A stretch of DNA of 51,926 nt. Origin: an uncultured Pseudomonadota bacterium (GTDB taxonomy: Bacteria; Myxococcota_A; UBA796; SXON01). The translations under genes were made by a program, and so were the position numbers. The notes under the pieces are model-generated. The model was not told the DNA's origin and did no database searches. It saw only the letters and a program-made list of their open reading frames with translations. The stretch spans positions 1 through 51,926 of the forward strand of contig CAISIK010000037.1 in assembly GCA_903885375.1 (NCBI GenBank). The letters are read 5' to 3'. Of this stretch, positions 7,906-16,021 are shown one piece after another; within the stretch, counting starts at the first letter, position 1, and every line of letters begins with the position of its first letter.

Positions 7906-8199
7906 ATGAACAAGAAAGAGATGATCGCGAAGCTCGCCAAGAACACCGGCCTCTCGCAGGCCAAGGCCGGCGAAGTCCTGAACGCGATCTTCGCCGCCGA
8001 GAGCGGCAAGGGCATCATCGCCGTGGAGCTCGACGCCGGCCGCAAGGTCACCATCCCCGGCTTCGGCACCTTCGGCAGCAAGAGCCGCGCCGCCCGCACC
8101 GGCACCAACCCCGCGAACGGCAAGAAGATCCAGATCTCTGCCCGTTCCTACGCGTACTTCAAGCCGGGCAAGACCTTGCGCGAGCGCGTCGCCAAGTAA
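7906..8199 (+). CDS. hup: HU/IHF family DNA-binding protein
   Basis: The 97-residue protein is a histone-like nucleoid protein that would bend and compact DNA as a dimer. The N-terminal helices MNKKEMIAKLAKNTGLS and the strand motif KVTIPGFGTFGSKSRAAR are typical. The arm RTGTNPANGKKI carries the intercalating Pro, and FKPGKTLRERV closes the domain. Residues ESGKGIIAVELDAGRKVT include a few more residues than the shortest HU proteins. An AAGGAGA ribosome-binding site lies 6 nt before the ATG. It is a single-gene unit with its own promoter and a strong terminator. Confidence 0.93.
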   Translation: MNKKEMIAKLAKNTGLSQAKAGEVLNAIFAAESGKGIIAVELDAGRKVTIPGFGTFGSKSRAARTGTNPANGKKIQISARSYAYFKPGKTLRERVAK

Positions 8200-8218
8200 G
8201 CCCTCCGGGCTGACGAGC

Positions 8219-8251
8219 GGCGTCGGCCTCGGCCGGCGCCGTCTCATTTTT
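8219..8251. terminator. Hairpin plus T run after HU
   Basis: GGCGTCGGCC (8219-8228) pairs with GGCCGGCGCC (8231-8240) apart from one G-U. It is followed by TCTCATTTTT. It separates HU from the convergent Cys-rich lipoprotein gene. Confidence 0.65.
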
Positions 8252-8271
8252 GGGCGCGACCGCCGAGCCGA

Positions 8272-8742
8272 TCAGAGCCCGCCGGAGGTGTCGCCCGTGT
8301 CGGTGCCGGTGTCGGCGCCCGTGTCGGCGCCCGTGTCGGCCGGGGTGACGACGAGCGTGACCGCGCTCGAGGCGGCATGCAGGTTCGTGACCACCACCGG
8401 GTAGCTGCCGGGAGCCAGCTCCGGCACCACGAAGCTCGCGGACTCCACGCAAGTGGCGCAGTCCGCCGCGCACTCCGTACAGGTGCCGCACACGTTGCAC
8501 TCCGCCGCTTCCCGACAGGTGTCGCAGGCATCGCAGTCGGTACGGTCCACCGAGCTCACCGTGGCGTCGGTGCTCCCCACCCGCACGGTGGTGTCCCACA
8601 CCTCGGTCATCGGGCGGCCCACGGCCACCACGGTGCTCCCCGGAGCCGATTCGGAGGGAGAGAGCGCCGGACCGGTCAGGTCGCAGTGCAGGACCGTGGA
8701 GCTCGAGCTCACGGTGCACGCCAGCGCCAGGAAAAACAGCAT
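8272..8742 (-). CDS. Cys-rich lipoprotein with TIG-like fold and Asp-Thr-Gly tail
   Basis: The 156-residue product begins MLFFLALAC, a minimal lipoprotein leader with Cys9 as lipidation site. Residues from about 25 to 120 read like an IPT/TIG (immunoglobulin-like) domain, with PGSTVVAVGRP and ELAPGSYPVVVTNLH. A loop with nine cysteines in under 35 residues (DCDACDTC, ECNVCGTCTEC) is inserted into it. The C terminus is a run of Asp-Thr-Gly units. Its ATG overlaps the PBP stop as TGATG, so it is coupled to the PBP gene. The Cys cluster could bind metal or form a disulphide knot; the function is unknown. Confidence 0.68.
   Translation of the reverse strand: MLFFLALACTVSSSSTVLHCDLTGPALSPSESAPGSTVVAVGRPMTEVWDTTVRVGSTDATVSSVDRTDCDACDTCREAAECNVCGTCTECAADCATCVESASFVVPELAPGSYPVVVTNLHAASSAVTLVVTPADTGADTGADTGTDTGDTSGGL
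8289..8342 (+). repeat. Short tandem repeat encoding the Asp-Thr-Gly tail
   Basis: GTGTCGGCGCCC-like 12-nt units repeat with small changes. On the minus strand they encode ADTG units at the end of the Cys-rich lipoprotein. Confidence 0.6.
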
Positions 8743-11717
8743 CACCACTCCGTCGTCAGCAGGTCTTCGGTGGTCTTCTGACCCACCTCCGCCATTACCC
8801 CGCCCGGGACGGTACCGGCGAGAAAGGGCATGGAGCGCCCGCCGGCCGAGAGGCGGCCGGTGGACTCGTCGATGCTCGCGTACACCACGTTGCCGCCCGA
8901 CGGCCAGGGGCGATCGGCCTCCTTCGGGGAGGCCTTCGTCATGTACTGCATCCAGATGGGCAACGAGGTGTGTCCACCCGTGGCCTTGCCGCCCAGCGTA
9001 CGGGGGGTGTCGTACCCGACCCACACCGCGGTCAGGACCGTGGGGGTGTAGCCCACGAACCAGGCATCACGGTTTTCATTGGTGGTACCGGTCTTGCCCG
9101 CCACGCGCACCCCGAGGCGCTGGGCCTTGGCGGCGGTGCCCGAGGTGGCCACCTCGATCAGCAGCCAGTTCATGATCTGGGCCACGGAGGGGTCGAGCAC
9201 CTGCTCCCACTCCGCGGGGCGCGTGTACTGCTCGAGCACGTTGCCATCACGGTCGACGACCTTCTCGATGTAGTGCGGCTCCACGCGGTGCCCGACGGTG
9301 GCGAACGCGCTGTAGGCGCGCGCGATCTCGGGCATCGTGAGCGAGGCGCTACCGAGGCCCATCGACAGGTCCACATCCATGTGGCTCTCGATGCCGAGCT
9401 TCCGGGCCAGCTGGTAGACGGGGTCGAGCCCGATCACGTCGAGCACCCGTACGGTGACGACGTTTCTGGACAACGCGAGCGCACGGCGGAGCGTGATGTC
9501 GCCGAGGTAGTCCTCGCCGTAGTTGGCGGGCTTCCAGAGCTGGCTGCCGATGGTGTTGAAGACGAGCGGCGCATCCTGCACGATGGTGCCAGCCGTGAAC
9601 TTGCGCGACTCGATCGCGGCGGCGTACACGATGGGCTTGAAGGTGCTGCCCACCTGGCGCTGCGACTGGGTGGCGCGGTTGAACTCGGTGTTCTGGAAGT
9701 TGACCCCGCCCACCATCGCCAGCACGGCGCCATCCTCGAGGCGGTAGGACCAGAGGGCGCCCTGCACGTCGGGCTCCTGGAACAGGCTGGCCGCCACGTA
9801 CGGGCCGGCGCCCGCACCGTCGTACTTCGCCATCGCCTCGGTCTTGCGGAAGTCGATCGCCTCGATCTCCACCGTCACCACATCGCCGACCGCCAGGGCC
9901 TCCGTGAGATCGTCGAGCCGATGGGCGCGCTTCACGCCATCATCGCGGTCGGGCCACGCCCAGGTGGACCAGGAGAGCGGAATGATGCCCTGCTGCCCAC
10001 CCAGCTCGACGATCGCGTGCTTCTTCTGCACGTCGGTGACGACCGCCTGGTACCACTCGCCTTCCACCACATCGGCGGCGCGGTCGGCCAGCTCGGCGAT
10101 CTTCGCCACGCGCGCCTCGCCGCTGACCTTCTCCGCGGCGCCCCGCCACCCGCCGATGCTCTCGGCCGCATCCGCGACGCCGCCCGTGATCGCCCGCTGC
10201 GCTTCCTGCTGCAGCGCCAGGTCGCAGGTGCTGGTGACGACGAGCCCCTCGTTGTACACGCGGTCCTGGCCGTAGCGCTCCACGAGGTCGCGCCGAACGT
10301 GCTCGGTGAACCACGGGGCCTTGACGAGGAACTCGTTCTTCCGCCGAACGATGGTGAGCTCCTCGGCGAAGGCAGCATCCGCCTCGGCCTGCGTGATGAA
10401 GCCCTTCTCCGCCATCTGCGTGAGCACGTACTTCTGGCGCCCCTTCGCCTTGTCGAAGTGGCGATGCGGGCTGTAGTCGCTCGGCCGCTGCGGCAGCCCC
10501 GCGATCATCGCGCTCTCGGCGAGCGTGAGCTCCTGCACATGCTTTCCGAAGTAGACCCGCGCCGCCGCCTCCACGCCGTAGGCCCCCGAGCCCAGGTAGA
10601 TCTGGTTCAGGTACAGGTAGAGGATGTGGTCCTTGTCGAAGGCCTCCTCGATGCGCCAGGCGAGGAGGACCTCCTTGATCTTCCGGGAGAAGGTCTTCTC
10701 CGAGGTGAGGAGGAAGTTCCTCGCCACCTGCTGGGTGATCGTGGAGGCGCCCTGGGCCTTCTTGCCGGCGAGCGTGTTCCGCCCGATCGCGCGGAGGATG
10801 CCCATGTAGTCGACGCCGCCGTGGTCGTAGAAGCCCGCATCCTCCGCGGCGATGAACGCCTCGGTGAGGGACTTCGGCATGGTCTCCAGCTCCACGACGT
10901 AGCGGCGCTTCTCGTAGATCTCCCCCATGAGCTCGCCGTGCTGGTCGTAGACCACGGTCACGGTGGGGGGGCGGTACTTGCCGAGCGCATCCACATCGGG
11001 GAGGTCGCGCCCGTAGTACCAGCCGACCCCGTACACGGCGCCCACGCCGAGCAGGAGGGCGAGGAAGCCCGCGCCCACCGTACCGGCGAGGCCCGCGCCC
11101 AGCCAACGCCGCAGCCGCCCCGGCTTCTTGGCCGCAGGGGGAGAGGGCGGACGGCCCGCCGGCGGACGCCCCGCCGGGGGGCGCGCCGCCGGTGTGCGTA
11201 CGGCAGACTTCGCATCATCGGCGCGGGGCGCGCGCGAGGGGGCCGCCGGGGTGCTGCCCGGCGCCGCGCCGATGGGCTTGACCGGCAAGGGACGGGGCGC
11301 CGGCAGGGGCATGCCGATCTGCGTGGCCTCCTCGCCCGGCTCCTCCTGCTCGCCCGGGCGTGGGGCAAGGAAGGGCGCCGGCGTGCCCGACGCGCTGGGC
11401 ATCGCGATGTCGGTGGGTGAGGTGACCACCCGGCGCGGTGCCGCGGGCGTGGGCTCGGCCCGCGGAGGCGGCGGGCTCGCCGGGCGCTGCCCCGGCGCAT
11501 CGGGACGGCCTACCGCAACCCGGGCCACCCCATCCGGGGCCTCGACCTCATCCTCGAACTGGGCCCCGCGCTGCCGGAGCAGCTGCATCATGCCCACCGG
11601 GTAGCTGATCACGAGCGGTCGACCGCAAGCGCATTGACGCTCCGAACCCGGCAAGGGGTAAGGCTCGCCGAGTCGGGTTTTTTCGCCGCAGTGGGGGCAG
11701 GTGACGCTGAGGGCCAT
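8742..11717 (-). CDS. mrcA: Penicillin-binding protein 1A, bifunctional, with N-terminal zinc ribbon
   Basis: The 991-residue peptidoglycan synthase has a long cytoplasmic N terminus. It starts with a CPHC...CAC zinc-ribbon-like pattern (residues 7-32) and continues as a Pro/Ala-rich linker to about residue 205. One membrane helix spans about 206-233. The GT51 glycosyltransferase domain carries the catalytic Glu in EDAGFYDHG (about 291-299) and QGASTITQQVARN. An OB-like insert lies near 550-620. The transpeptidase domain has STFK (about 691-694), SRN (about 749-751) and KTGTT (about 875). The family is usually 720-850 residues long, so the extra length is the cytoplasmic part. It is divergent from the S41 protease gene and coupled to the Cys-rich lipoprotein gene. 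Confidence 0.93.
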   Translation of the reverse strand: MALSVTCPHCGEKTRLGEPYPLPGSERQCACGRPLVISYPVGMMQLLRQRGAQFEDEVEAPDGVARVAVGRPDAPGQRPASPPPPRAEPTPAAPRRVVTSPTDIAMPSASGTPAPFLAPRPGEQEEPGEEATQIGMPLPAPRPLPVKPIGAAPGSTPAAPSRAPRADDAKSAVRTPAARPPAGRPPAGRPPSPPAAKKPGRLRRWLGAGLAGTVGAGFLALLLGVGAVYGVGWYYGRDLPDVDALGKYRPPTVTVVYDQHGELMGEIYEKRRYVVELETMPKSLTEAFIAAEDAGFYDHGGVDYMGILRAIGRNTLAGKKAQGASTITQQVARNFLLTSEKTFSRKIKEVLLAWRIEEAFDKDHILYLYLNQIYLGSGAYGVEAAARVYFGKHVQELTLAESAMIAGLPQRPSDYSPHRHFDKAKGRQKYVLTQMAEKGFITQAEADAAFAEELTIVRRKNEFLVKAPWFTEHVRRDLVERYGQDRVYNEGLVVTSTCDLALQQEAQRAITGGVADAAESIGGWRGAAEKVSGEARVAKIAELADRAADVVEGEWYQAVVTDVQKKHAIVELGGQQGIIPLSWSTWAWPDRDDGVKRAHRLDDLTEALAVGDVVTVEIEAIDFRKTEAMAKYDGAGAGPYVAASLFQEPDVQGALWSYRLEDGAVLAMVGGVNFQNTEFNRATQSQRQVGSTFKPIVYAAAIESRKFTAGTIVQDAPLVFNTIGSQLWKPANYGEDYLGDITLRRALALSRNVVTVRVLDVIGLDPVYQLARKLGIESHMDVDLSMGLGSASLTMPEIARAYSAFATVGHRVEPHYIEKVVDRDGNVLEQYTRPAEWEQVLDPSVAQIMNWLLIEVATSGTAAKAQRLGVRVAGKTGTTNENRDAWFVGYTPTVLTAVWVGYDTPRTLGGKATGGHTSLPIWMQYMTKASPKEADRPWPSGGNVVYASIDESTGRLSAGGRSMPFLAGTVPGGVMAEVGQKTTEDLLTTEW

Positions 11718-11751
11718 CGGTCAGGATTCGTCCCCGCCTATCCCTCCGAGC

Positions 11752-11780
11752 TTGCGTGCGGCATCACCCGGCCCTAATCT
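11752..11780 (+). promoter_or_regulatory. Promoter of the S41 protease gene
   Basis: TTGCGT at 11752-11757 and TAATCT at 11775-11780 are spaced by 17 bp. The predicted transcription start is about 2 nt before the ATG at 11789, implying a leaderless mRNA. The in-frame GTG at 11756 lies within the -35 box and so cannot be the start of this transcript. Confidence 0.6.
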
Positions 11781-11788
11781 TCCGGGAG

Positions 11789-14665
11789 ATGCGCTCAATC
11801 CGGATCGTCCTGACCCTCTGCGGGCTCGGAACCCTCGCCCTCGCGGGCTACCACGTGGCGGCGCGAGCCAACACGTATGTGGCCTCCAACGTGCTGCCGT
11901 CGGGCACCAGCCCCGATCTGGCGGACCGCTTCCCCGACCTGTCGGGCCGGAGCTACCAGCTCGCCAATCTTCAGGACCTCACCGCCACGCTTGATCAGGT
12001 GGCCACGCGCTACGTCGATCCGGCGCGGGTGGACTACACCGAGATGTTCAAGGCGGGTCTCGCGGCCGTGGAGCACGAGTGCCCCGAGGTGCTCCTGCGG
12101 GTGGATGGCGACCGGCTCCACGTGTCGGTCGACCGCTACAGCACCATGCTCCAGCTCCGCCCGCTCGAAACCCCCGAAGATGTGGTGGCCGAGTCCCGGC
12201 GGGTGGCACAGATCCTCCAGACCAAGCTCCCCGAGGGGCAGTACTCCCTTCCCGACGTGGAGTACGCCCTCACCAACGGCATGCTCTCCACGCTCGACCC
12301 GCACACCATCCTGCTCCCGCCCAAGGCGGCGAAGAAGATGCAGGAGGATAACGACGGCAGCTTCGGCGGCCTCGGCATCAGCATCCGGATGAACAACGGC
12401 GATCTGCAGGTGGAGTACCCGATGGTGGGCACCCCCGCGTGGAAGGAGGGGCTCAAGCCGAACGACAAGATCGTGAAGATCGACGGCGAAGGCACCTTCA
12501 ACATGGACATCGAGGATGCCGTATCCAAGATGCGCGGGCCAGCAGGCACCGCGGTCACCCTGACCATCGAGCGCGAAGGCCTCGGCATGCCGCGCGACGT
12601 GAAGCTCATCCGCGCGCAGATCAAGCCCGCCCCGGTCTGGGGCGAGCTGCTCGACGGCAGCATCGGCTACGTCGAGATTCCCGCGTTCAATGCCCTCACG
12701 GCCACCGAGCTGGGCGACCAGCTCACCGAGCTCGATCGCCGCGCCGGTCGCGGCGGGCTCAAGGGCCTCGTCATCGATCTTCGGGACAACCCCGGCGGCT
12801 ACCTCCAGCAGGCCATCCAGGTGTCCGACAAGTTCCTCGATCAGGGCGTGATCGTGAGCACCGTCGGCCCCAACGGCTCCGACCGCGAGGAGACCGTGGC
12901 GCGCAAGTCGGGCACCGAGGCCGACTACCCCATCATCGTGCTGATGAGCGCCTCCTCGGCTTCGGCGGCGGAGATCGTGGCCGGGGCCCTGAAGAACTCC
13001 GAACGCGCGGCCATCCTCGGCGAGCGCAGCTTCGGCAAGGGGTCCGTGCAGGAGATCATGCCGTTCGCCGACACGGCCGAGCTCAAGCTCACGGTCAAGC
13101 GTTACCTCACCCCGGGCGACCACTCCATCCAGGGCCTCGGCATCCCGCCGGACATCGAGCTGAGCCGCGCCTACGTGGCCCCGCCGCGGGAGCTCAAGGA
13201 TGCGAGCATCAAGGGCGCGCCCGTGAAGAGCGGGCCGCGCGTGTCGATGTTCTCGCGCGACAAGCAGGTGCGCGAGGCCGACCTCTCCGGCCACTTCACG
13301 AACGACGACAACCGTGAGACCCCGCCGGTCTACTCGCTCCGCTACCTCGCCCCTCTCCCCGATGAAGCCGAGGTGAAGAGCGATCGCCGCGACGTCCGCG
13401 CCGACTTCGAGGTGCGCCTCGCTCGCGATGTGCTCATCGCCACCCGCGGCGGTCGCCGCGCGGATGTCCTCCGGGCGGCCGAGCCCATCGTGGCCACCTA
13501 CTCCCGCGGCCAGGACACGGCGATCACCTCCGCGTTCGGCGATCTGGGCATCGACTGGTCGGCGTGCGCGCCGCCCAGCGCGCCCGACGTGGAGCTGAAG
13601 CTCGAGCTCTCCCCGATGGGAGAAGAGAGGTGGGGCGCGGCGCTCACGCCCGGCGCCTTCATGGATGTGCGGGCCACCGTGCGGAACAAGGGCGGCGTGC
13701 CGCTCTGTCAGATGGTCGGCCGCGCCGGCAGCCCCGATGGCAACGACATCCTCGACGGCACCGACTTCTACTTCGGCAAGGTGGCGGCTGGCGGCGAGCG
13801 CACCTACACCACGCGCATCCGCGTGCCCGGCGGGTACCCCACGGAGCGCGCCGAGCTCTCCCTCGCGCTGACCGACCTCAGCAAGAAGGAGCTCTACCGC
13901 ACCTCCATGGGCGTCGAAACCGCCGGCGTGCCGCTCCCGCGGTACGCCTGGGACTGGTCGTTCGACGACAAGACCGGCGGCGATGGGGATGGCCTGCCCG
14001 AGCTGGGCGAGACCGTCGAACTCAAGCTCCAGGTGTCGAACGTCGGCACCGGCGTAGGCGGCGACGTCAGCTTCAGCCTGCGCAAGGATTCTTCCCTCGG
14101 CCGCGCGGTCGAGCTGAAGGATGCGCGCTTCTCGGTCGAGAAGCTCGCCCCCGGCGCGAAGGCCGAGGGGGTCCTCCGCATCAAGATCGCGAGCGAAGTG
14201 CCCAATGGGAAGGTGCCGCTCGAGCTCTCGGTCCGGGAGAACGAGCAGTACGACTACGGCACGGTCATGCGGGCCGGGTTCTACGAGTACTTCGTGGCCA
14301 CCGACAAGCTCTCGCTCACCCTCGGCGCGGCGCCCACCCCGGTCCACCGGGAGCCGCCCCGCATCGAGATCACGCGGGCGCCGCCGGGCGCCACGAGCGA
14401 CCGCACCGTGACCCTGAGCGGCGTCGCTTACGACGACCGAGGCGTGCGCGACCTCATCGTGTACAACGGCCGCCAGAAGCTCACCTTCGCCGGTGGGGGC
14501 ACCGCCGCGCAGCCCGCGCCCACGCTGCCCTTCACCGCCACCGCCGAGCTCAAGCCGGGCAACAACATGCTCGTCATCGCGGTTCGCGACCACGACGGTT
14601 TCGTGACAACGACCAGCCTCGACGTACTCCAGACAACGGCGGTCGCGCAGGCGCCGGCGAAGTAG
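11789..14665 (+). CDS. S41 family C-terminal processing protease with extra C-terminal domains
   Basis: The 958-residue envelope protease starts with a membrane or signal segment (RSIRIVLTLCGLGTLALAGY). A PDZ domain covers about residues 190-265. The S41 core follows with the strand VIDLRDNPGGYL. The serine/lysine pair is Ser392 in SSASAAEI and Lys417 in ERSFGKGSVQ, exactly 25 residues apart as in Prc/Tsp. The C-terminal half, from about residue 590, has two beta-rich, CARDB-like segments (VRNKGGVPLC and LQVSNVGTGVGGD) and a final Ig-like part. This makes it about twice the length of CtpA. The ATG at 11789 is chosen because a promoter lies just upstream. It probably trims envelope proteins next to PBP1A, with which it is divergent. 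Confidence 0.88.
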   Translation: MRSIRIVLTLCGLGTLALAGYHVAARANTYVASNVLPSGTSPDLADRFPDLSGRSYQLANLQDLTATLDQVATRYVDPARVDYTEMFKAGLAAVEHECPEVLLRVDGDRLHVSVDRYSTMLQLRPLETPEDVVAESRRVAQILQTKLPEGQYSLPDVEYALTNGMLSTLDPHTILLPPKAAKKMQEDNDGSFGGLGISIRMNNGDLQVEYPMVGTPAWKEGLKPNDKIVKIDGEGTFNMDIEDAVSKMRGPAGTAVTLTIEREGLGMPRDVKLIRAQIKPAPVWGELLDGSIGYVEIPAFNALTATELGDQLTELDRRAGRGGLKGLVIDLRDNPGGYLQQAIQVSDKFLDQGVIVSTVGPNGSDREETVARKSGTEADYPIIVLMSASSASAAEIVAGALKNSERAAILGERSFGKGSVQEIMPFADTAELKLTVKRYLTPGDHSIQGLGIPPDIELSRAYVAPPRELKDASIKGAPVKSGPRVSMFSRDKQVREADLSGHFTNDDNRETPPVYSLRYLAPLPDEAEVKSDRRDVRADFEVRLARDVLIATRGGRRADVLRAAEPIVATYSRGQDTAITSAFGDLGIDWSACAPPSAPDVELKLELSPMGEERWGAALTPGAFMDVRATVRNKGGVPLCQMVGRAGSPDGNDILDGTDFYFGKVAAGGERTYTTRIRVPGGYPTERAELSLALTDLSKKELYRTSMGVETAGVPLPRYAWDWSFDDKTGGDGDGLPELGETVELKLQVSNVGTGVGGDVSFSLRKDSSLGRAVELKDARFSVEKLAPGAKAEGVLRIKIASEVPNGKVPLELSVRENEQYDYGTVMRAGFYEYFVATDKLSLTLGAAPTPVHREPPRIEITRAPPGATSDRTVTLSGVAYDDRGVRDLIVYNGRQKLTFAGGGTAAQPAPTLPFTATAELKPGNNMLVIAVRDHDGFVTTTSLDVLQTTAVAQAPAK

Positions 14666-14672
14666 TTAGCTT
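14666..14672 (+). promoter_or_regulatory. -10-like element TTAGCTT before the PilZ gene
   Basis: TAGCTT occupies positions -12 to -7 relative to the ATG at 14679, fitting a TANNNT box of a leaderless transcript. No ribosome-binding site is present and no clear -35 is seen. Confidence 0.35.
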
Positions 14673-14678
14673 CCGCAC

Positions 14679-15350
14679 ATGCTCCCTTCGTTGAAGCTGC
14701 CGGCGCAGGTTTCGATCGTCCATACCGCCTCCGCTCCACCCCGGATCGTGAAGGGCACGTGCCTCGCGCAGGAGGGCGATGAGCTCACGCTCGAGGTGCC
14801 GTCGGATGCGGGTCTCCCGCCCAACGTGCCGCTGATCGTCGACTTCTCGGCCGAGTCCGGCGTGAACCGCGCGATCGTGGTGGTGCTCGGTAACCGCAAC
14901 GGCAAGCTGCTGGTGAAGGTCACCCGCGTGCCGACGCCCGACAAGCGCGAGTTCCCGCGGATGAATGGCGGCATCTCGCTGCGCTACCACGTGCTCTCCC
15001 GCACCGACGGGCACGCCGCGGCCGATGCGTGGATGCGCGGTGGCGCCCCCAGCGGTCAGGAGTTCGAGCCCGACCCCTTCATGAACTTCAGCGTCACGGG
15101 CCTCGCGTTCGACGATGTGGAGTCCTGCCGCGCCGACGATCTGCTCGGGTTCGTGATCACCATCCCCCGCGAGCCCCACGCCTGGCGCGGCGTGGCCAGC
15201 GTGGTGCGGGTGTGGCGCATCCCGATCGACGAGCGCGATGAGAGCATCGCGGCCACCCACCGCGTGGCCGTGAACTTCGTGGAGCTCCCCGACGATGCCC
15301 GGGTGGCCCTCGGCCGACACACCGAACGCATCCAGGAGGCTTGGCTTTGA
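14679..15350 (+). CDS. PilZ domain protein (probable c-di-GMP receptor)
   Basis: The 223-residue protein has both halves of the PilZ signature. The RxxxR motif appears as REFPR in the middle, and NFSVTG matches (D/N)xSxxG. The beta-barrel strands that follow (LLGFVITIP, VASVVRVWR, AVNFVEL) agree. The N-terminal 85 residues form a separate beta-rich domain similar to the YcgR-N/flagellar brake arrangement. No membrane segment is present, so it is probably cytoplasmic. It heads a chain of tightly packed genes ending in a cytochrome, and its stop overlaps the next start. The output of c-di-GMP binding is unknown; envelope remodelling by the downstream transglycosylase is one possibility. Confidence 0.82.
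   Translation: MLPSLKLPAQVSIVHTASAPPRIVKGTCLAQEGDELTLEVPSDAGLPPNVPLIVDFSAESGVNRAIVVVLGNRNGKLLVKVTRVPTPDKREFPRMNGGISLRYHVLSRTDGHAAADAWMRGGAPSGQEFEPDPFMNFSVTGLAFDDVESCRADDLLGFVITIPREPHAWRGVASVVRVWRIPIDERDESIAATHRVAVNFVELPDDARVALGRHTERIQEAWL
15334..15339 (+). promoter_or_regulatory. Ribosome-binding site AGGAGG that fixes a TTG start
   Basis: AGGAGG lies 7 nt before TTG at 15347 but only 1 nt before the alternative TTG at 15341. This selects the start that overlaps the PilZ stop (TTGA). Confidence 0.65.
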
Positions 15351-16021
15351 TCCGCGACCGGCTCAAGAAGGCTGCCAAGCAGGCGGCGCTGAAGTTCTTC
15401 AAGATGGAGTGGGACGCCGAGGAGCTCGCCCCCAACGACGGCAACACCAAGCTGTCAGGCCCCCAGACCTTCGACCCCGGGCTCATCCCGAGGGTGGTGG
15501 ATGGCTCGGGCGACACGCCCGGTCCGAAGCACCGCGAGCGCATCGGCCGCACCTGGCTCGCCTCGCAGGTGATTTCGGGCGTGCCCGGCGTGATCATCGA
15601 TCTTCGCCACCCCAAGGAGGTCGTGTCCGGCCTCCTGCCGCAGGCGCTGCTCGTGCCCGGCGAACAGTTGAAGCACCGCACGGACCTCCTCCCCGCGAAG
15701 GACATCCGCATCACCCTGTACGACCAGACCGGCGGGGAGGCCGCCGAGGCCATGGCCACCTGGTTGCGCGGCGAGGGCTGGGCCATCGCGCGCTCGCTGC
15801 AGGGCGGGTACGCCGAATGGATCGAGCACGATGAGCCGATCGCCCCGCCGCAGCCGCCGGCCGGTGGCCGCTACCACCTCGGCAACCCGGTGGAGCTCCT
15901 CACCGGGGAGCGCGGCTTCGTCCAGCTCGCCTGGTCGGAGGGCAGCAGCGCCCGCTACGCCGTCCTGCTCGACGACGGTACCGTGAGGAACCCCGTGGCG
16001 GAGGCGGAGCTCCGCGGCTGA
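15347..16021 (+). CDS. Rhodanese-like domain protein lacking the catalytic cysteine
   Basis: The 224-residue product has a rhodanese-like layout: GVIIDLRHPKEVVSGLLPQALLVPG in place of the usual DVRxPxEFxxGHIPGA, then RITLYDQTGGEA where the active CxxGxRS loop would be, and SLQGGYAEW for the GGxxxW motif. There is no Cys anywhere in the protein, so sulphurtransfer is excluded and a binding or regulatory role is likely. The N terminus is basic and helical (RDRLKKAAKQAALKF). A C-terminal beta-rich stretch follows the rhodanese part. The TTG start overlaps the PilZ stop by 3 nt and the stop shares a base with the next ATG. Confidence 0.75.
   Translation: MIRDRLKKAAKQAALKFFKMEWDAEELAPNDGNTKLSGPQTFDPGLIPRVVDGSGDTPGPKHRERIGRTWLASQVISGVPGVIIDLRHPKEVVSGLLPQALLVPGEQLKHRTDLLPAKDIRITLYDQTGGEAAEAMATWLRGEGWAIARSLQGGYAEWIEHDEPIAPPQPPAGGRYHLGNPVELLTGERGFVQLAWSEGSSARYAVLLDDGTVRNPVAEAELRG

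Noticed and set aside
8970..11420. 816-codon plus-strand frame opposite PBP1A
   Set aside because: It is an antisense shadow; PBP1A motifs are intact on the minus strand.
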